Source of the DNA: Chloroflexota bacterium
GTDB taxonomy: Bacteria > Chloroflexota > UBA11872
DNA: 25,159 nucleotides
Direction of reading: 5' to 3'
NCBI GenBank assembly: GCA_026707185.1
Contig: JAPOXI010000103.1
Span: forward strand, 1 to 25,159
In this document: positions 6,426 through 14,133 of the stretch, piece after piece
How the letters are laid out: each line of letters begins with the position of its first letter
How positions within the stretch are numbered: position 1 is the first letter of the stretch
Translations under genes and position numbers: made by a program
The notes under the pieces: model-generated
Seen by the model: the letters and a program-made list of their open reading frames with translations, nothing else
Database searches by the model: none
What the model was told of the DNA's origin: nothing

Positions 6426-7265
6426 CTAACGCGTCACGCTTGGCTGATTCACCACCGTGAATGTGGTCTCGGCCGCGACCGCGCCGTCCACCGTGATCTC
6501 AACGTTGTGCTCGCCGACGCAGGTCGTCTCGTCCAGGTAGAACGCAAAGTAGCCGCGACGCAGCGACTGCTGCGGGCCCGTCTCATACTCGCCGCCGCAA
6601 CTGTGGGAACGCCAGCGGAAGCCAAGCCGAGCGCCTTCGCGAACGTCGCGGAACTCCACGCTGATGTATACGCGGTCGTCGAGCCCAAAGACCTCGGACA
6701 CGTCTTGCGGACGCTGTAGTCCGTCTACGGTCAGCGCGGTGGCGACCCGGCCGACACTCGCACGCAGCGGAGTGGGCGCCTGTGTGGGCGTCGGCGGCGC
6801 GGGGGCCCCGGGCGTTGCGGCCGCCGTCGGTGACACGGTCACCGCTGGCGTGGACGGGGCGGGAGAAGGTGAGGGAGATGTCACCGGCAATGCCGTCGGC
6901 GAAGGCCCTGGCGACACCGGCGCCGCTGTCGACGCCGCGGTGGGCGGCGGCGCGGTGGGCGGCGCCGTCGACGCGGGTGTTGCGGGCAACGCTGTGGGGG
7001 TGGTGGCTGGCGCCGCCGGAGCGGCGGGCGTTGACGCGGCACGCGGCGCCGCCGCCACGGCTGTACCCGTTGGACCGGACGGAATCGCTACGACGGTCGG
7101 CACCGGGCTCTCGGCCGCCGGTGGCGGCCGCGTGGGCACCAGCACACTCGACGTCTCCGCGGCGCTTCCATTGCACGCCACGAGCGACGTGAGTACCAGG
7201 ACCAGGCACGCACACCACACCACCGCCGTGGCGCGGGGCCTCGCTCGTGTTGGGCAACGTCGCAC
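6426..7265 (-). CDS. Lipoprotein with a long Pro/Thr/Ala linker and a C-terminal Ig-like domain; function unknown
   Basis: From the GTG at 7265 this is 279 residues. Residues 1-31 are an arginine-rich signal peptide ending in a lipobox, LTSLVAC, so the cysteine at residue 31 is likely lipidated. Residues about 45-165 are almost only Pro, Thr, Ala, Ser and Val, a typical surface stalk. The last 110 residues form a compact, likely beta-sandwich domain with DRVYISVEFRDV, GFRWRSHSC, FYLDETTCVGEHNVEITVDG and two cysteines that could form a disulfide. I do not recognise the domain; its ending resembles carbohydrate- or ligand-binding Ig-like domains that close with 'hnVeItvdG...a...FtV'. The GTG at 7265 has GAGGA about six bases upstream; the longer TTG at 7277 has no such site. 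It lies between nrnA and the dehydratase gene, and might hold a ligand for uptake, which is inference only. Confidence 0.7.
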   Translation of the reverse strand: MRRCPTRARPRATAVVWCACLVLVLTSLVACNGSAAETSSVLVPTRPPPAAESPVPTVVAIPSGPTGTAVAAAPRAASTPAAPAAPATTPTALPATPASTAPPTAPPPTAASTAAPVSPGPSPTALPVTSPSPSPAPSTPAVTVSPTAAATPGAPAPPTPTQAPTPLRASVGRVATALTVDGLQRPQDVSEVFGLDDRVYISVEFRDVREGARLGFRWRSHSCGGEYETGPQQSLRRGYFAFYLDETTCVGEHNVEITVDGAVAAETTFTVVNQPSVTR

Positions 7266-7432
7266 GGTGATCCTCAACAGTCGCCGCCAGCTTTATCGAG
7301 CATCAGGCTCGGGCTGAACCGGGTCGCAATGCCACGCGTCCAGCCGGTATCGATTCTAACAATGACGGGTCCCGATTCTTCGGTCACTATGAGACCGCAG
7401 CAGACCGTCCCGGCGTTACGCCAGATCCGGCC

Positions 7433-8428
7433 CTATCTTCCGTCCAGGACCGTTTGCATGCGCGCCAGCACCTGCTCGGTCGCCGCGTTGAGCGGCGCGT
7501 CCACGGTGGCGCCGGCCGCCAGTGCATGCCCCCCGCCGCCGAACGACGCGGCCACCCCGTCGATTCGAGGTCCCTGCGAGCGCAGGCTGACACGAGTCCG
7601 GGAATCGCTCATCTCGTAGAACACCGCCACCGCCATCGCCTCCGCGACGTCTTGCAGGGCGTTCGGGATCCCCTGCGAGTCGGCAATGCGAGCGCCGACG
7701 CCAGCGGCCATCTCGGCGCTCACCTGCGTCCAGACCACGCGTCCGTCCTCGGACCGAACCGCTGCCGCCAACGCGGCCCCGAGCAGTCGCGAGGCTTCGA
7801 ACGTTCGCACGTTTAGCACGCGGCGCGGGACGTCCGATGTGTCGCCGCCCAGCGCCTGCAGCGCGGCGGCGGCCCTGAGTGTGCGCGGACCGGTCTCCCT
7901 GGTCTGGAAACCCAACGTATCGGCCACCAGCCCGGCCTGCAGCGCGATCGCGCCCTCGCGTGAGATGCCACCGCCCAGCGTGCTGAGCAGCATCCAGATC
8001 ACCTCCGCCGCGGCGGCGGCGTCCGATACCACGTAGTTCAGATCGCCGAAGCGCTCGTTGGTGACGTGATGGTCGATGTTCACGATCGGGCGAATGCCAC
8101 CAAGCGCGGCTCGGACCTTCCCTTCTGAGCTCAGCAGGTTCATGCTGGCCGTGTCGACCGAAAAGAGGCCGTCGAACGGTCGCCCGTCCGGCGGGGCCGC
8201 CAGCACGTCAGCGGTCAAGGCGTGGAATCGCGCGCTTCCCGGTATCGAGGCCATCACCGGATCGATGCTCTCGGGCTGGCTGACCGCCAGGACGGGCGAC
8301 GCGCCCAGCGCGTCGAAAATCGCCGCGAGACCAAGGGCTGAACCAAGACTGTCCGGGTCCGGGTTCCGATGCGAAACGATCAGCGGACGCCTGGTCCGCC
8401 GAATCTGCGCCACGACCGCGCCACGCAC
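7433..8428 (-). CDS. nrnA: NrnA-like DHH/DHHA1 phosphoesterase (oligoribonuclease / pAp phosphatase)
   Basis: The 331-residue protein has the metal-binding signatures of the DHH family. These are SHRNPDPDSLGSALG (H20, D24, D26), the aspartate in FSVDTA (D92), and NIDHHVTN (D119, H120, H121). The C-terminal DHHA1 domain has FGGGGHALAAGA near residue 296. Family members of this size, such as NrnA of Bacillus, degrade short RNA oligonucleotides and remove the 3' phosphate from pAp; cyclic-di-AMP/pApA hydrolysis is another known role. Its length matches NrnA (about 315-330) rather than the larger RecJ. GTG at 8428 is the only usable start before an upstream stop in the same frame; it has no clear ribosome binding site. 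It is divergent from the Fe-S carrier gene, with 179 bases between the two starts, and 167 bases separate it from the lipoprotein gene downstream. Confidence 0.9.
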   Translation of the reverse strand: MRGAVVAQIRRTRRPLIVSHRNPDPDSLGSALGLAAIFDALGASPVLAVSQPESIDPVMASIPGSARFHALTADVLAAPPDGRPFDGLFSVDTASMNLLSSEGKVRAALGGIRPIVNIDHHVTNERFGDLNYVVSDAAAAAEVIWMLLSTLGGGISREGAIALQAGLVADTLGFQTRETGPRTLRAAAALQALGGDTSDVPRRVLNVRTFEASRLLGAALAAAVRSEDGRVVWTQVSAEMAAGVGARIADSQGIPNALQDVAEAMAVAVFYEMSDSRTRVSLRSQGPRIDGVAASFGGGGHALAAGATVDAPLNAATEQVLARMQTVLDGR

Positions 8429-8567
8429 ATCAGGCCGGCATGTTGCGTTGCGGATAGCTGAACGTCCTCGGGCGCGGCGGGGCGATTTGCGTCCATCTTA
8501 TCGGCGGGCCGGGACTTTCACGGACCTCGCTACCCGCGCATGGCCGCCGCGTGCTAGGTTCAGATGA

Positions 8568-8579
8568 CTCGTCGACGAG
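8568..8579. promoter_or_regulatory. 12-bp perfect palindrome in front of the Fe-S carrier gene
   Basis: CTCGTCGACGAG equals its own reverse complement. A second, 8-bp palindrome (ACACGTGT) follows at 8589-8596. Both lie within 40 bases of the ATG at 8608, a usual place for an operator, and 8 bases after a possible -10 (TAGGTT, 8555-8560) that lacks a matching -35. In 61-70% GC DNA a 12-bp palindrome in 180 bases is suggestive but not decisive. Confidence 0.25.
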
Positions 8580-8607
8580 CCGTGTCGCACACGTGTCGGG
8601 GGATTGC

Positions 8608-9075
8608 ATGAGCGCGGTTGAAACAGGCGAACGCATTGGCCTGCCGCAGGACAAGCCAGCGGCTGAGCGGATGTCGCTGCCGATGGCCGCACCGCCGGCA
8701 CCCGAACCGCCCGCCGCGGTGACGCTGTCCCAGCGCGCCGCCCGCGCCTTTCGCGAGATTCTGGAGGGCAAGGGCGAGGCCTACGGGGCGCTGAAGGTCG
8801 CCGTCATGGGCGGCGGCTGCGCCGGCAATCAGTACGCCATGGCCATCGCCCGCGCACCCGAACCCACCGACATCGTCCTGGAGTCGCGGGGCGTGGACAT
8901 CTTTGTCGACAGCTCCAGCGCCCACATGATGGTTGGGGCCGAGATTGACTTCGTCGACAGCATGATGGGCCGTGGCTTTACGGTCAGGAATCCCAGCGCC
9001 GAGCAGACCTGCGGCTGCGGCAGTTCCTTCAACACGAACGGCAGCGGCGTCAAGCCGGGCGGCTGCACCGCCTGA
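8608..9075 (+). CDS. A-type iron-sulfur carrier (IscA/ErpA/HesB family) with an N-terminal extension
   Basis: The 155-residue protein has the three conserved cysteines of A-type Fe-S carriers: C71 in GGGCAGNQYAM, and C135 and C137 in TCGCGSSF. Between them is the usual beta-rich core with GVDIFVDSSSAHMMVGAEIDFVD. These carriers bind an Fe-S cluster or iron and pass it to target apoproteins in the cytoplasm. Ordinary members have about 105-120 residues; this one has about 38 extra N-terminal residues, rich in Ala, Pro and Glu and without predicted structure, and ends in GGCTA with a fourth cysteine (C153). The ATG at 8608 follows GGGGGA by about six bases, a good ribosome binding site, so the longer GTG start at 8551 is unlikely. 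No other Fe-S assembly gene is nearby. It is convergent with murE, whose stop is 13 bases away. Confidence 0.9.
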   Translation: MSAVETGERIGLPQDKPAAERMSLPMAAPPAPEPPAAVTLSQRAARAFREILEGKGEAYGALKVAVMGGGCAGNQYAMAIARAPEPTDIVLESRGVDIFVDSSSAHMMVGAEIDFVDSMMGRGFTVRNPSAEQTCGCGSSFNTNGSGVKPGGCTA

Positions 9076-9088
9076 GCCTCCGCGTCAC

Positions 9089-10588
9089 TCAGCCGTTGTC
9101 GTAACCCGACGCGGCCAGGATCTCGCGCGCAACCCCGGCCTCGTCCCACGGCTGTTCGTGGTCCGCGAACTGAATCGACTGTTCGTGACCCTTGCCAGCC
9201 AGCACCACAACGTCGCCCGCTCGCGCCAGTTCGAATGCCCGAGCGATGGCCTCGCGCCGGTCGTGCATGACTTCAAAGCGCGCGCCGCCACCGGTGCTCC
9301 CCGCGACCACCGCCCGTGCAATGTCTTCGGGATGTTCGCGTCGCGGATCCTCGTTGGTCACGATCGCCACATCCGCGCCCTGCGCTGCGGCGCGGCCGAG
9401 CATCGGGCGCTTCTCCGCGTCCTGATCCCCGGCGCTGCCAAACACCACCAGGACGCGGCCCGGCGCGTCCGTCCGAACTTCGGCAAGGCAAGCGGCCAGC
9501 GAGGCAGGCGTATGCGCGAAATCCACAATCACCTGGAACGGCTGGCCCGCCTGCACGGTCTCCATCCGTCCCTTGACCGGCGCAAAGGTCGCCAGGCGGT
9601 CGACGCCCGCGGACACGTCGCCGGCGATGCTCCCCACGCAGGCCACGGCAGCCGCCACGTTGGCAACGTTCCAGCGCCCGCGCAGGCGCGTGGCCGACTC
9701 CCAGACGCCCCACGGCGACGTGCCGGCGATCACCAGCCCGTCGGGCGTGACGCCAGCGCAGCGGGCCGACACGTCGGCCGGATTCGTTTCGCCAAAGGTC
9801 AGCACGTCGACCGGGCATCCATCCGCGAAGCCAGCCGTTACCGGATCATCGGCGTTGAGCACGGCAACCTTTCCCCGCCCGTCGTCCGGACCCCGTGCCA
9901 GCAAATCCAGCAACCGGCGCTTGGCCGCGCGGTAGGCCTCCAGCGTCCCGTGCAGATCCAGGTGCTCATGCGTGACGTTGGTTATGACGGCCCGGTCGAA
10001 CGCGAAGCCGTCCACCCGCGCCAGTTCCAGCGCGTGCGACGCGACTTCCACCACGGCCCAGGAGTCGCCGGCCGTGACCATCCGGGCCAGGAGCCGGGCA
10101 ACCACGGGCGCTTCCGGCGTGGTGAGCCGGCTCGTCTTTTCAAGGTCCGCCCCGCCGGCGCGCGTATTGACGGTCGTAAGCTCGCCGACCCGGTCGACGT
10201 ACGCGCCCAGCATCCAGGCGATCAGCCTCGAGGTGCTGGTCTTGCCGTCCGTTCCGGTCACGCCCACCAGTCCCAGCCGGCGATCCGGCTCACCCCAGAA
10301 GCGGCGGGCCAGGCCGGCCAGCGCCACACGACCGTCCGGCACCAGCGCCAGGCCAACCTCCGCCGGCGTCTCGATCGGACGTTCCGCCACGATCGCCGCG
10401 GCGCCCGCGGCCAGAGCGGCGGGCACATAGTCGTGGCCGTCGACCCGCAGGCCGCGCCGGCAAACAAAGCACGACCTCGGCCGTACGTCGCGGGAGTCAT
10501 GGACGATGTCCCCAATGGCCGACGCCGGCGCGCGAACCAGTTCCGCCCCCGGCAGTTCGGCGATCAACGACTCGAACGTCACACTCAC
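9089..10588 (-). CDS. murE: UDP-MurNAc-L-Ala-D-Glu:diamino acid ligase (MurE-type Mur ligase)
   Basis: The 499-residue protein has all Mur ligase parts: an N-terminal UDP-binding domain with HDSRDVRPRSCFV, the ATP P-loop GVTGTDGKTS (109-118), TTPE, VASHALELARVDG, NVTHEHLDLHGT, the lysine usually carbamylated (K223 in YRAAKRR), NADD, and a C-terminal domain with DFAHTPASL, RPMLGRAA and GKGHEQ. This order and length fit MurE, which adds the third amino acid of the peptidoglycan peptide. The substrate-selecting motif, DNPR in meso-diaminopimelate enzymes, reads EDPR here (N-E-D-P-R, 412-416), so diaminopimelate, lysine and ornithine all remain possible. GTG at 10588 lies 11 bases after the femAB stop, with GAGG nine bases upstream; the longer frame to 10801 would overlap femAB. 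It is the last gene of the seven-gene run. Confidence 0.9.
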   Translation of the reverse strand: MSVTFESLIAELPGAELVRAPASAIGDIVHDSRDVRPRSCFVCRRGLRVDGHDYVPAALAAGAAAIVAERPIETPAEVGLALVPDGRVALAGLARRFWGEPDRRLGLVGVTGTDGKTSTSRLIAWMLGAYVDRVGELTTVNTRAGGADLEKTSRLTTPEAPVVARLLARMVTAGDSWAVVEVASHALELARVDGFAFDRAVITNVTHEHLDLHGTLEAYRAAKRRLLDLLARGPDDGRGKVAVLNADDPVTAGFADGCPVDVLTFGETNPADVSARCAGVTPDGLVIAGTSPWGVWESATRLRGRWNVANVAAAVACVGSIAGDVSAGVDRLATFAPVKGRMETVQAGQPFQVIVDFAHTPASLAACLAEVRTDAPGRVLVVFGSAGDQDAEKRPMLGRAAAQGADVAIVTNEDPRREHPEDIARAVVAGSTGGGARFEVMHDRREAIARAFELARAGDVVVLAGKGHEQSIQFADHEQPWDEAGVAREILAASGYDNG

Positions 10589-10599
10589 CGTGACTCGCC

Positions 10600-11637
10600 T
10601 CAGTTCTGCGGCCGTCCGCGCCAGCGCTGCAGTGCCGCGCGCGCGCGCAGCGCGCCGGAGGTGAGCGCCCAGGCCCGAAAGCGCTGGAGGGGCAGGTCGT
10701 ACGTACCGGGATACTCCACCAGCCGCGGGTTGAAGCCCAGCTTGAAGCGATGCACGCCGGCCATCGGGTCGTCCGGATCGCTCGGATCGGCCATTCCCCA
10801 CAGGTCATAGCGCCGGCAGCCGCGTGTGCGCGCCCACTGCATGGCCGCCCATTGCACGGCGTGCGGCGCCATCCGGCCCCGTTCGGCGTCCGACGACGCG
10901 CCGTACAGATACACCGCCTCCGGACCGAACGCCACGCTCATCAGCGCGGCCAGCGGCCGGCCTTCAAATCTCGCCACAAAGAGCGCGGCGTCATCGCCAA
11001 ACGTATGCGCCACGTCTCGGTAGTACGACTTCGCATGCACCGCAAACCCCTGGCGCAACGCCGTGGCCCTGGTCATGTCGTAGAAGTCGTCAAGGGCGGG
11101 CTCGCCGGCATCTTGCTCAATACCGACCCCGCGCCGAGCCGCCAGCCGAATGTTGTACCGCATCTTGGACTTGAACGATGCCAGGAGTTCCGCGTCATCT
11201 CCGGCCAGGTCCACGATCCCCGTCCGTGGAATCTGCACGAAGGCTTCGGTCGGGCGAAAGCCCCGCGACTCCAGCATCGCCGCGTGGGCGGAACACGTTG
11301 GTTCAACTCGCAGCAGCGAAGCCCCATGGCGCCGGGCTTCGTCGATCGACGCCTCGATCAGCGCCTCGGCGCCCGCGTCCGACCCCGCCAGCGGCCCCCG
11401 CGGAACGTACGCCAGGCCGACGGAAGGTCCCAGCGGCGGCACTCGACGCGTGCGGATCAACACCTGCACGCCGCCGCCGGCCGCGTCGGTGTCGCCCAGG
11501 GCCAGCCGCACGGCCCGCCAGCCGTAGCGCGACTTCAAGTCGCCCCAGGCGCCGGCCTGCAGCAGGTTGGCGCCCGGGAACCCGGCCGCCAGCCGATTCC
11601 ACTCGTGGACCCGTGACACGCGCCGGACGGCGTCCAC
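10600..11637 (-). CDS. FemAB-family peptidyltransferase (peptidoglycan bridge formation)
   Basis: The 345-residue protein has the FemAB/GNAT-fold pattern: an N-terminal half beginning HEWNRLAAGFPGANLLQAGAW, the central SFKSKMRYNIRLAARRGV (typical 'K.RyniR.A.k.GV'), and a C-terminal RRYDLWG, GVHRFKLGFNPRLVEYPG and YDLPL, which are hallmark blocks. FemAB proteins move amino acids from aminoacyl-tRNA to the side chain of residue 3 of lipid II (FemX/A/B, FmhB, MurM), at the inner face of the membrane; some family members instead act on protein N-termini. Its position directly before murE supports the cell wall role and hints at a bridge attached to a lysine- or ornithine-type peptide. GTG at 11637 is two bases after the menG stop; the longer frame to 11778 would overlap menG. 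It is an operon member. Confidence 0.85.
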   Translation of the reverse strand: MDAVRRVSRVHEWNRLAAGFPGANLLQAGAWGDLKSRYGWRAVRLALGDTDAAGGGVQVLIRTRRVPPLGPSVGLAYVPRGPLAGSDAGAEALIEASIDEARRHGASLLRVEPTCSAHAAMLESRGFRPTEAFVQIPRTGIVDLAGDDAELLASFKSKMRYNIRLAARRGVGIEQDAGEPALDDFYDMTRATALRQGFAVHAKSYYRDVAHTFGDDAALFVARFEGRPLAALMSVAFGPEAVYLYGASSDAERGRMAPHAVQWAAMQWARTRGCRRYDLWGMADPSDPDDPMAGVHRFKLGFNPRLVEYPGTYDLPLQRFRAWALTSGALRARAALQRWRGRPQN

Positions 11638-11639
11638 AG

Positions 11640-12344
11640 CTACGCCCGGGTGCCCGTGTGCAGGGCCACGCTGCCAAGCCCAAGTCGACGCACGCGCACA
11701 TCCGAAAACCCGGCCGCCGCGATAAGCGCGGCGAGAGCCTCCGCGCTCACGAATTCGTCCACCGACTGCGGAAGCCACGTATAGGCGCTGGCATGGCGAC
11801 TCACCACGCGTCCCAGCATCGGGACCCAGCGATTGAAGTACAGCCGAAAGAAGGGGCGCAGCAGCCGGCTGCGCATCGGTGTCATTTCCAGGATGACCAG
11901 CCGGCCGCCGGGCCGCAGCACCCGCGCCATGGCCGCAAAGACCTCCGGCAGCCCATCAACATTGCGTAGCAGAAATCCGCTGACCACCGCGTCCACCGAC
12001 CCATCCGCCAGCGGCGGGTGCAACGCATCGCCCAGCACGAACCGAGCGCGCTCGCCGGCCCGGGCCTCGTCGGCGCGTCGCCGCGCGATCGTGAGCATGC
12101 TTCCCGCAAAATCGAGGCCGACGACCTCTGGCCCTCCGCCGCCGCGCAGCAGCGCCAGCGCCAGGTCGCCCGTCCCCGTTCCCATGTCCAGCACCACGCG
12201 CGGCTCATGCCGCAGCGTCTCGCGCACCGCGCGTCGACGCCACCCGTGATGTATTCCGAAGCTGATCAGGAAGTTGAGCAGGTCATAGCGAGGCGCGATC
12301 GCCTCGAACATCGGCCGCACCCAGGAGGCCTTGCGCTCAGGCAT
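11640..12344 (-). CDS. menG: Demethylmenaquinone methyltransferase (MenG/UbiE family)
   Basis: The 234-residue SAM-dependent methyltransferase starts MPERKASWVRPMFEAIAPRYD, the usual UbiE/MenG opening 'vr.mFd.ia.rYD..N', followed by LISFGIHHGWRRRAV. The SAM site is LDMGTGTGDLAL (53-64), with VVGLDFAGSML and the family block DGSVDAVVSGFLLRNV, then RVLRPGGRLVILEM. MenG adds the methyl group to demethylmenaquinone; UbiE also works on ubiquinone precursors. It directly follows a long-chain polyprenyl diphosphate synthase that could provide the quinone side chain, so a menaquinone role is well supported. The ATG at 12344 is 18 bases after the upstream stop, and the C-terminus ends two bases before the femAB start. 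Confidence 0.9.
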   Translation of the reverse strand: MPERKASWVRPMFEAIAPRYDLLNFLISFGIHHGWRRRAVRETLRHEPRVVLDMGTGTGDLALALLRGGGGPEVVGLDFAGSMLTIARRRADEARAGERARFVLGDALHPPLADGSVDAVVSGFLLRNVDGLPEVFAAMARVLRPGGRLVILEMTPMRSRLLRPFFRLYFNRWVPMLGRVVSRHASAYTWLPQSVDEFVSAEALAALIAAAGFSDVRVRRLGLGSVALHTGTRA

Positions 12345-12361
12345 GGCGGCCGCCGGCGAAC

Positions 12362-13357
12362 CTAGGAATGCCGATCCGTCGCGTACGTAACGAGATCGGC
12401 CAGGGCATCGAATCCCGCATGGGCCGGCAGGCGACCCAACGCCGAGCGCGCCTGGTCGGCAAACCCCTCGGCCACCGCGCGCGCCGCGTCCACGGCGCCC
12501 GAATCCCGCAATGTGGCGATGGCCTCCACGGACTCGGCTTCCGACAGGCCTTCGCCCTCGGCCAGCCGCCGCATCACGGGCGTTGGCTGGTCGGCCGCAT
12601 CCAGGTATTCGACAACCGGCAGGGTGAGCAACCCGGCCCGCAGATCGCCGCCCACCGGCTTGCCGGTCTCCTGGGATACGCCCGCAATGTCCAGCACATC
12701 GTCCGTGACTTGAAACGCCATGCCCAGCGACCACCCGAAGTCGTGCAGCGCCCGCGCCTCGTCATCCGGCGCGTCGGCAAGCACCCCCGTCGCGTCGCAG
12801 GCCAGGGCGATCAGCGCGGCGGTCTTGCCGCCGATCTTCTCCAGGTACTGCTGACGCGTCGCATCGGGATCGCCGTTGAAACTCGGGAACACGAACTCGC
12901 TGCGCGACATCACATGAATCGTGTCGGCGAACTGCCGCACGATCCTGGGACGGTTCAGCCGGGCCACCAGGTCCGCCGCGCTGGCGAAGAGATAGTCGCC
13001 CGCCAGGACCGCGACCTTTGCGGACCAGGCCGCGTGAACCGATGGCTGGCCGCGGCGCGAGTCCGCCTCATCCACGATGTCGTCGTGAACCAGCGTGGCG
13101 CTGTGCAGAACCTCCGTCCCCGCCGCCAGCAGCACGACGTCAGCCTGATCAACACCGTAGGCCTGCCCGATCAGGAGCGCGATCGCCGGGCGCAGGCGCT
13201 TCCCTCGACCACCCAGCACCGAGGCCAGCACGGTCTGCAGCAGCGGGAGTTGGCTGTCCGCCACACAGCGGTCCAACTCCGCCTCGACGTGTGCTTGCCC
13301 GATCTGTACCGGGGCCAGGATCTGCGAGAGGTCCCGCGGCGGCCGCCGACCAGTCAC
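12362..13357 (-). CDS. Long-chain polyprenyl diphosphate synthase (trans-isoprenyl synthase)
   Basis: The 331-residue enzyme has both aspartate-rich motifs of trans-prenyltransferases: DDIVD (92-96, in LVHDDIVDEADSRRG) and DDVLD (219-223, in FQVTDDVLDIAG). It also has the GGRGKRLRP block (49-57) and GGKTAALIALAC. The residues just before the first motif (A87, T88) are small rather than bulky, which in this family permits long C35-C50 products, as used for menaquinone side chains or undecaprenyl-like carriers. The adjacent menG favours the menaquinone role. The GTG start at 13357 shares four bases with the tatD stop (GTGA), a classic translational coupling overlap; a longer GTG at 13372 is possible. 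Product chain length is inferred from these residues only. Confidence 0.9.
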   Translation of the reverse strand: MTGRRPPRDLSQILAPVQIGQAHVEAELDRCVADSQLPLLQTVLASVLGGRGKRLRPAIALLIGQAYGVDQADVVLLAAGTEVLHSATLVHDDIVDEADSRRGQPSVHAAWSAKVAVLAGDYLFASAADLVARLNRPRIVRQFADTIHVMSRSEFVFPSFNGDPDATRQQYLEKIGGKTAALIALACDATGVLADAPDDEARALHDFGWSLGMAFQVTDDVLDIAGVSQETGKPVGGDLRAGLLTLPVVEYLDAADQPTPVMRRLAEGEGLSEAESVEAIATLRDSGAVDAARAVAEGFADQARSALGRLPAHAGFDALADLVTYATDRHS

Positions 13358-14133
13358 GGCGTGGGAGCGCACCGAAAAAGCTCTCGTGCGTTTCGCGTCG
13401 TGGTTGCGCGCAGCGAGGATACCGAGACATTTCGCACCGAGGCGACCATGGCGGCGGTATGCGCCAGGTAGGCCGGCTCGTTGCGGCGCCCACGCATCGG
13501 GGTGGGCGCCAGGTACGGCGCATCGGTCTCGATCAGCAGCCGATCATCGGGAACCGCCGCCGCCGTCGCCCGCACCTCGTCCGCGCGCTTGAACGTGACG
13601 ATCCCGGAGATCGAGATGTGCATGCCCAGGGCCACGAGTCGGGGCACCGAGGCTGGCGGTCCCGTAAAGCTGTGCATCACCCCGCCGGCGGCCCCCAGCT
13701 CCTCCCGCAGCACGCGTTCCACCGCGTCCAGGCTGTCGCGCTGATGGACCACAATCGGCAGATCCAGCTCGGCGGCCAGCCGGCACTGGGCGCGGAACGC
13801 CCGCTCCTGCAGCGCCGGCGGCTGATGGTCGCGGTAGAAATCCAGGCCGCTTTCGCCAATCGCCCGCACGCAGCTGTTGCCGGCCAGCTCGCGGAGCGCC
13901 GCTACCGTCGACATGTCGAAGCCTCCGCAGTCATGCGGATGCACACCAACCGTGGCGTACCAGCCAGGAAACTCCTGGCTCAAGGCGATCGCCCGCCCGC
14001 TCGTCGGCAGGTCGGTCGCTACCACCAGCGCCTCGTCCACGCCATTGGCCGCGGCACGCTGGCGCACGTCATCGAGGTCGTCGGCAAACCCCGGATCGGC
14101 CAGATGCGCGTGACTGTCGAACAGCGCGGCTAT
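13354..14133 (-). CDS. tatD: TatD-family metal-dependent deoxyribonuclease
   Basis: The protein (about 259 residues) has the complete TatD metal site: FDSHAHLAD (HxH), GESGLDFYRD (Glu), VVHQRDS (His), MHSFTG (His) and IETDAPYLAP (Asp). TatD proteins are cytoplasmic Mg-dependent 3'-5' exonucleases on single-stranded DNA and RNA and belong to the amidohydrolase fold. The metG-tatD order is common in bacteria. The oddity is the start. In this frame there is no ATG, GTG or TTG between the family's usual N-terminus and a point far inside metG. The best places are an ATA at 14131-14133, overlapping the metG TAG in ATAG, or CTG at 14122-14124 just before FDSHAH; the first is used here. The long frame to ATG 14418 would need a 95-residue extension inside metG that resembles nothing. 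Confidence 0.85.
   Translation of the reverse strand: MAALFDSHAHLADPGFADDLDDVRQRAAANGVDEALVVATDLPTSGRAIALSQEFPGWYATVGVHPHDCGGFDMSTVAALRELAGNSCVRAIGESGLDFYRDHQPPALQERAFRAQCRLAAELDLPIVVHQRDSLDAVERVLREELGAAGGVMHSFTGPPASVPRLVALGMHISISGIVTFKRADEVRATAAAVPDDRLLIETDAPYLAPTPMRGRRNEPAYLAHTAAMVASVRNVSVSSLRATTTRNARELFRCAPTP

Noticed and set aside
7278..7432. Possible promoter (TAGAAT-like -10) between nrnA and the lipoprotein gene
   Set aside because: No acceptable -35 at 16-18 bases; the best candidates are too far (about 23 bases).
8551..8607. Longer GTG start for the Fe-S carrier gene
   Set aside because: The ATG at 8608 has GGGGGA at the right distance. The region 8551-8607 contains palindromes and no family-like sequence.
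8972..10810. A 612-codon + strand frame opposite murE, and a 436-codon + strand frame at 1038-2348 opposite the solute-binding protein
   Set aside because: Both run antisense to well-supported genes and have no motif; high GC makes long chance frames common.
11638..11778. Longer starts for femAB (to 11778), murE (to 10801), tatD (to 14418) and metG (to 15884)
   Set aside because: Each would overlap the preceding gene by 95-240 bases or more and adds residues unlike any family N-terminus.
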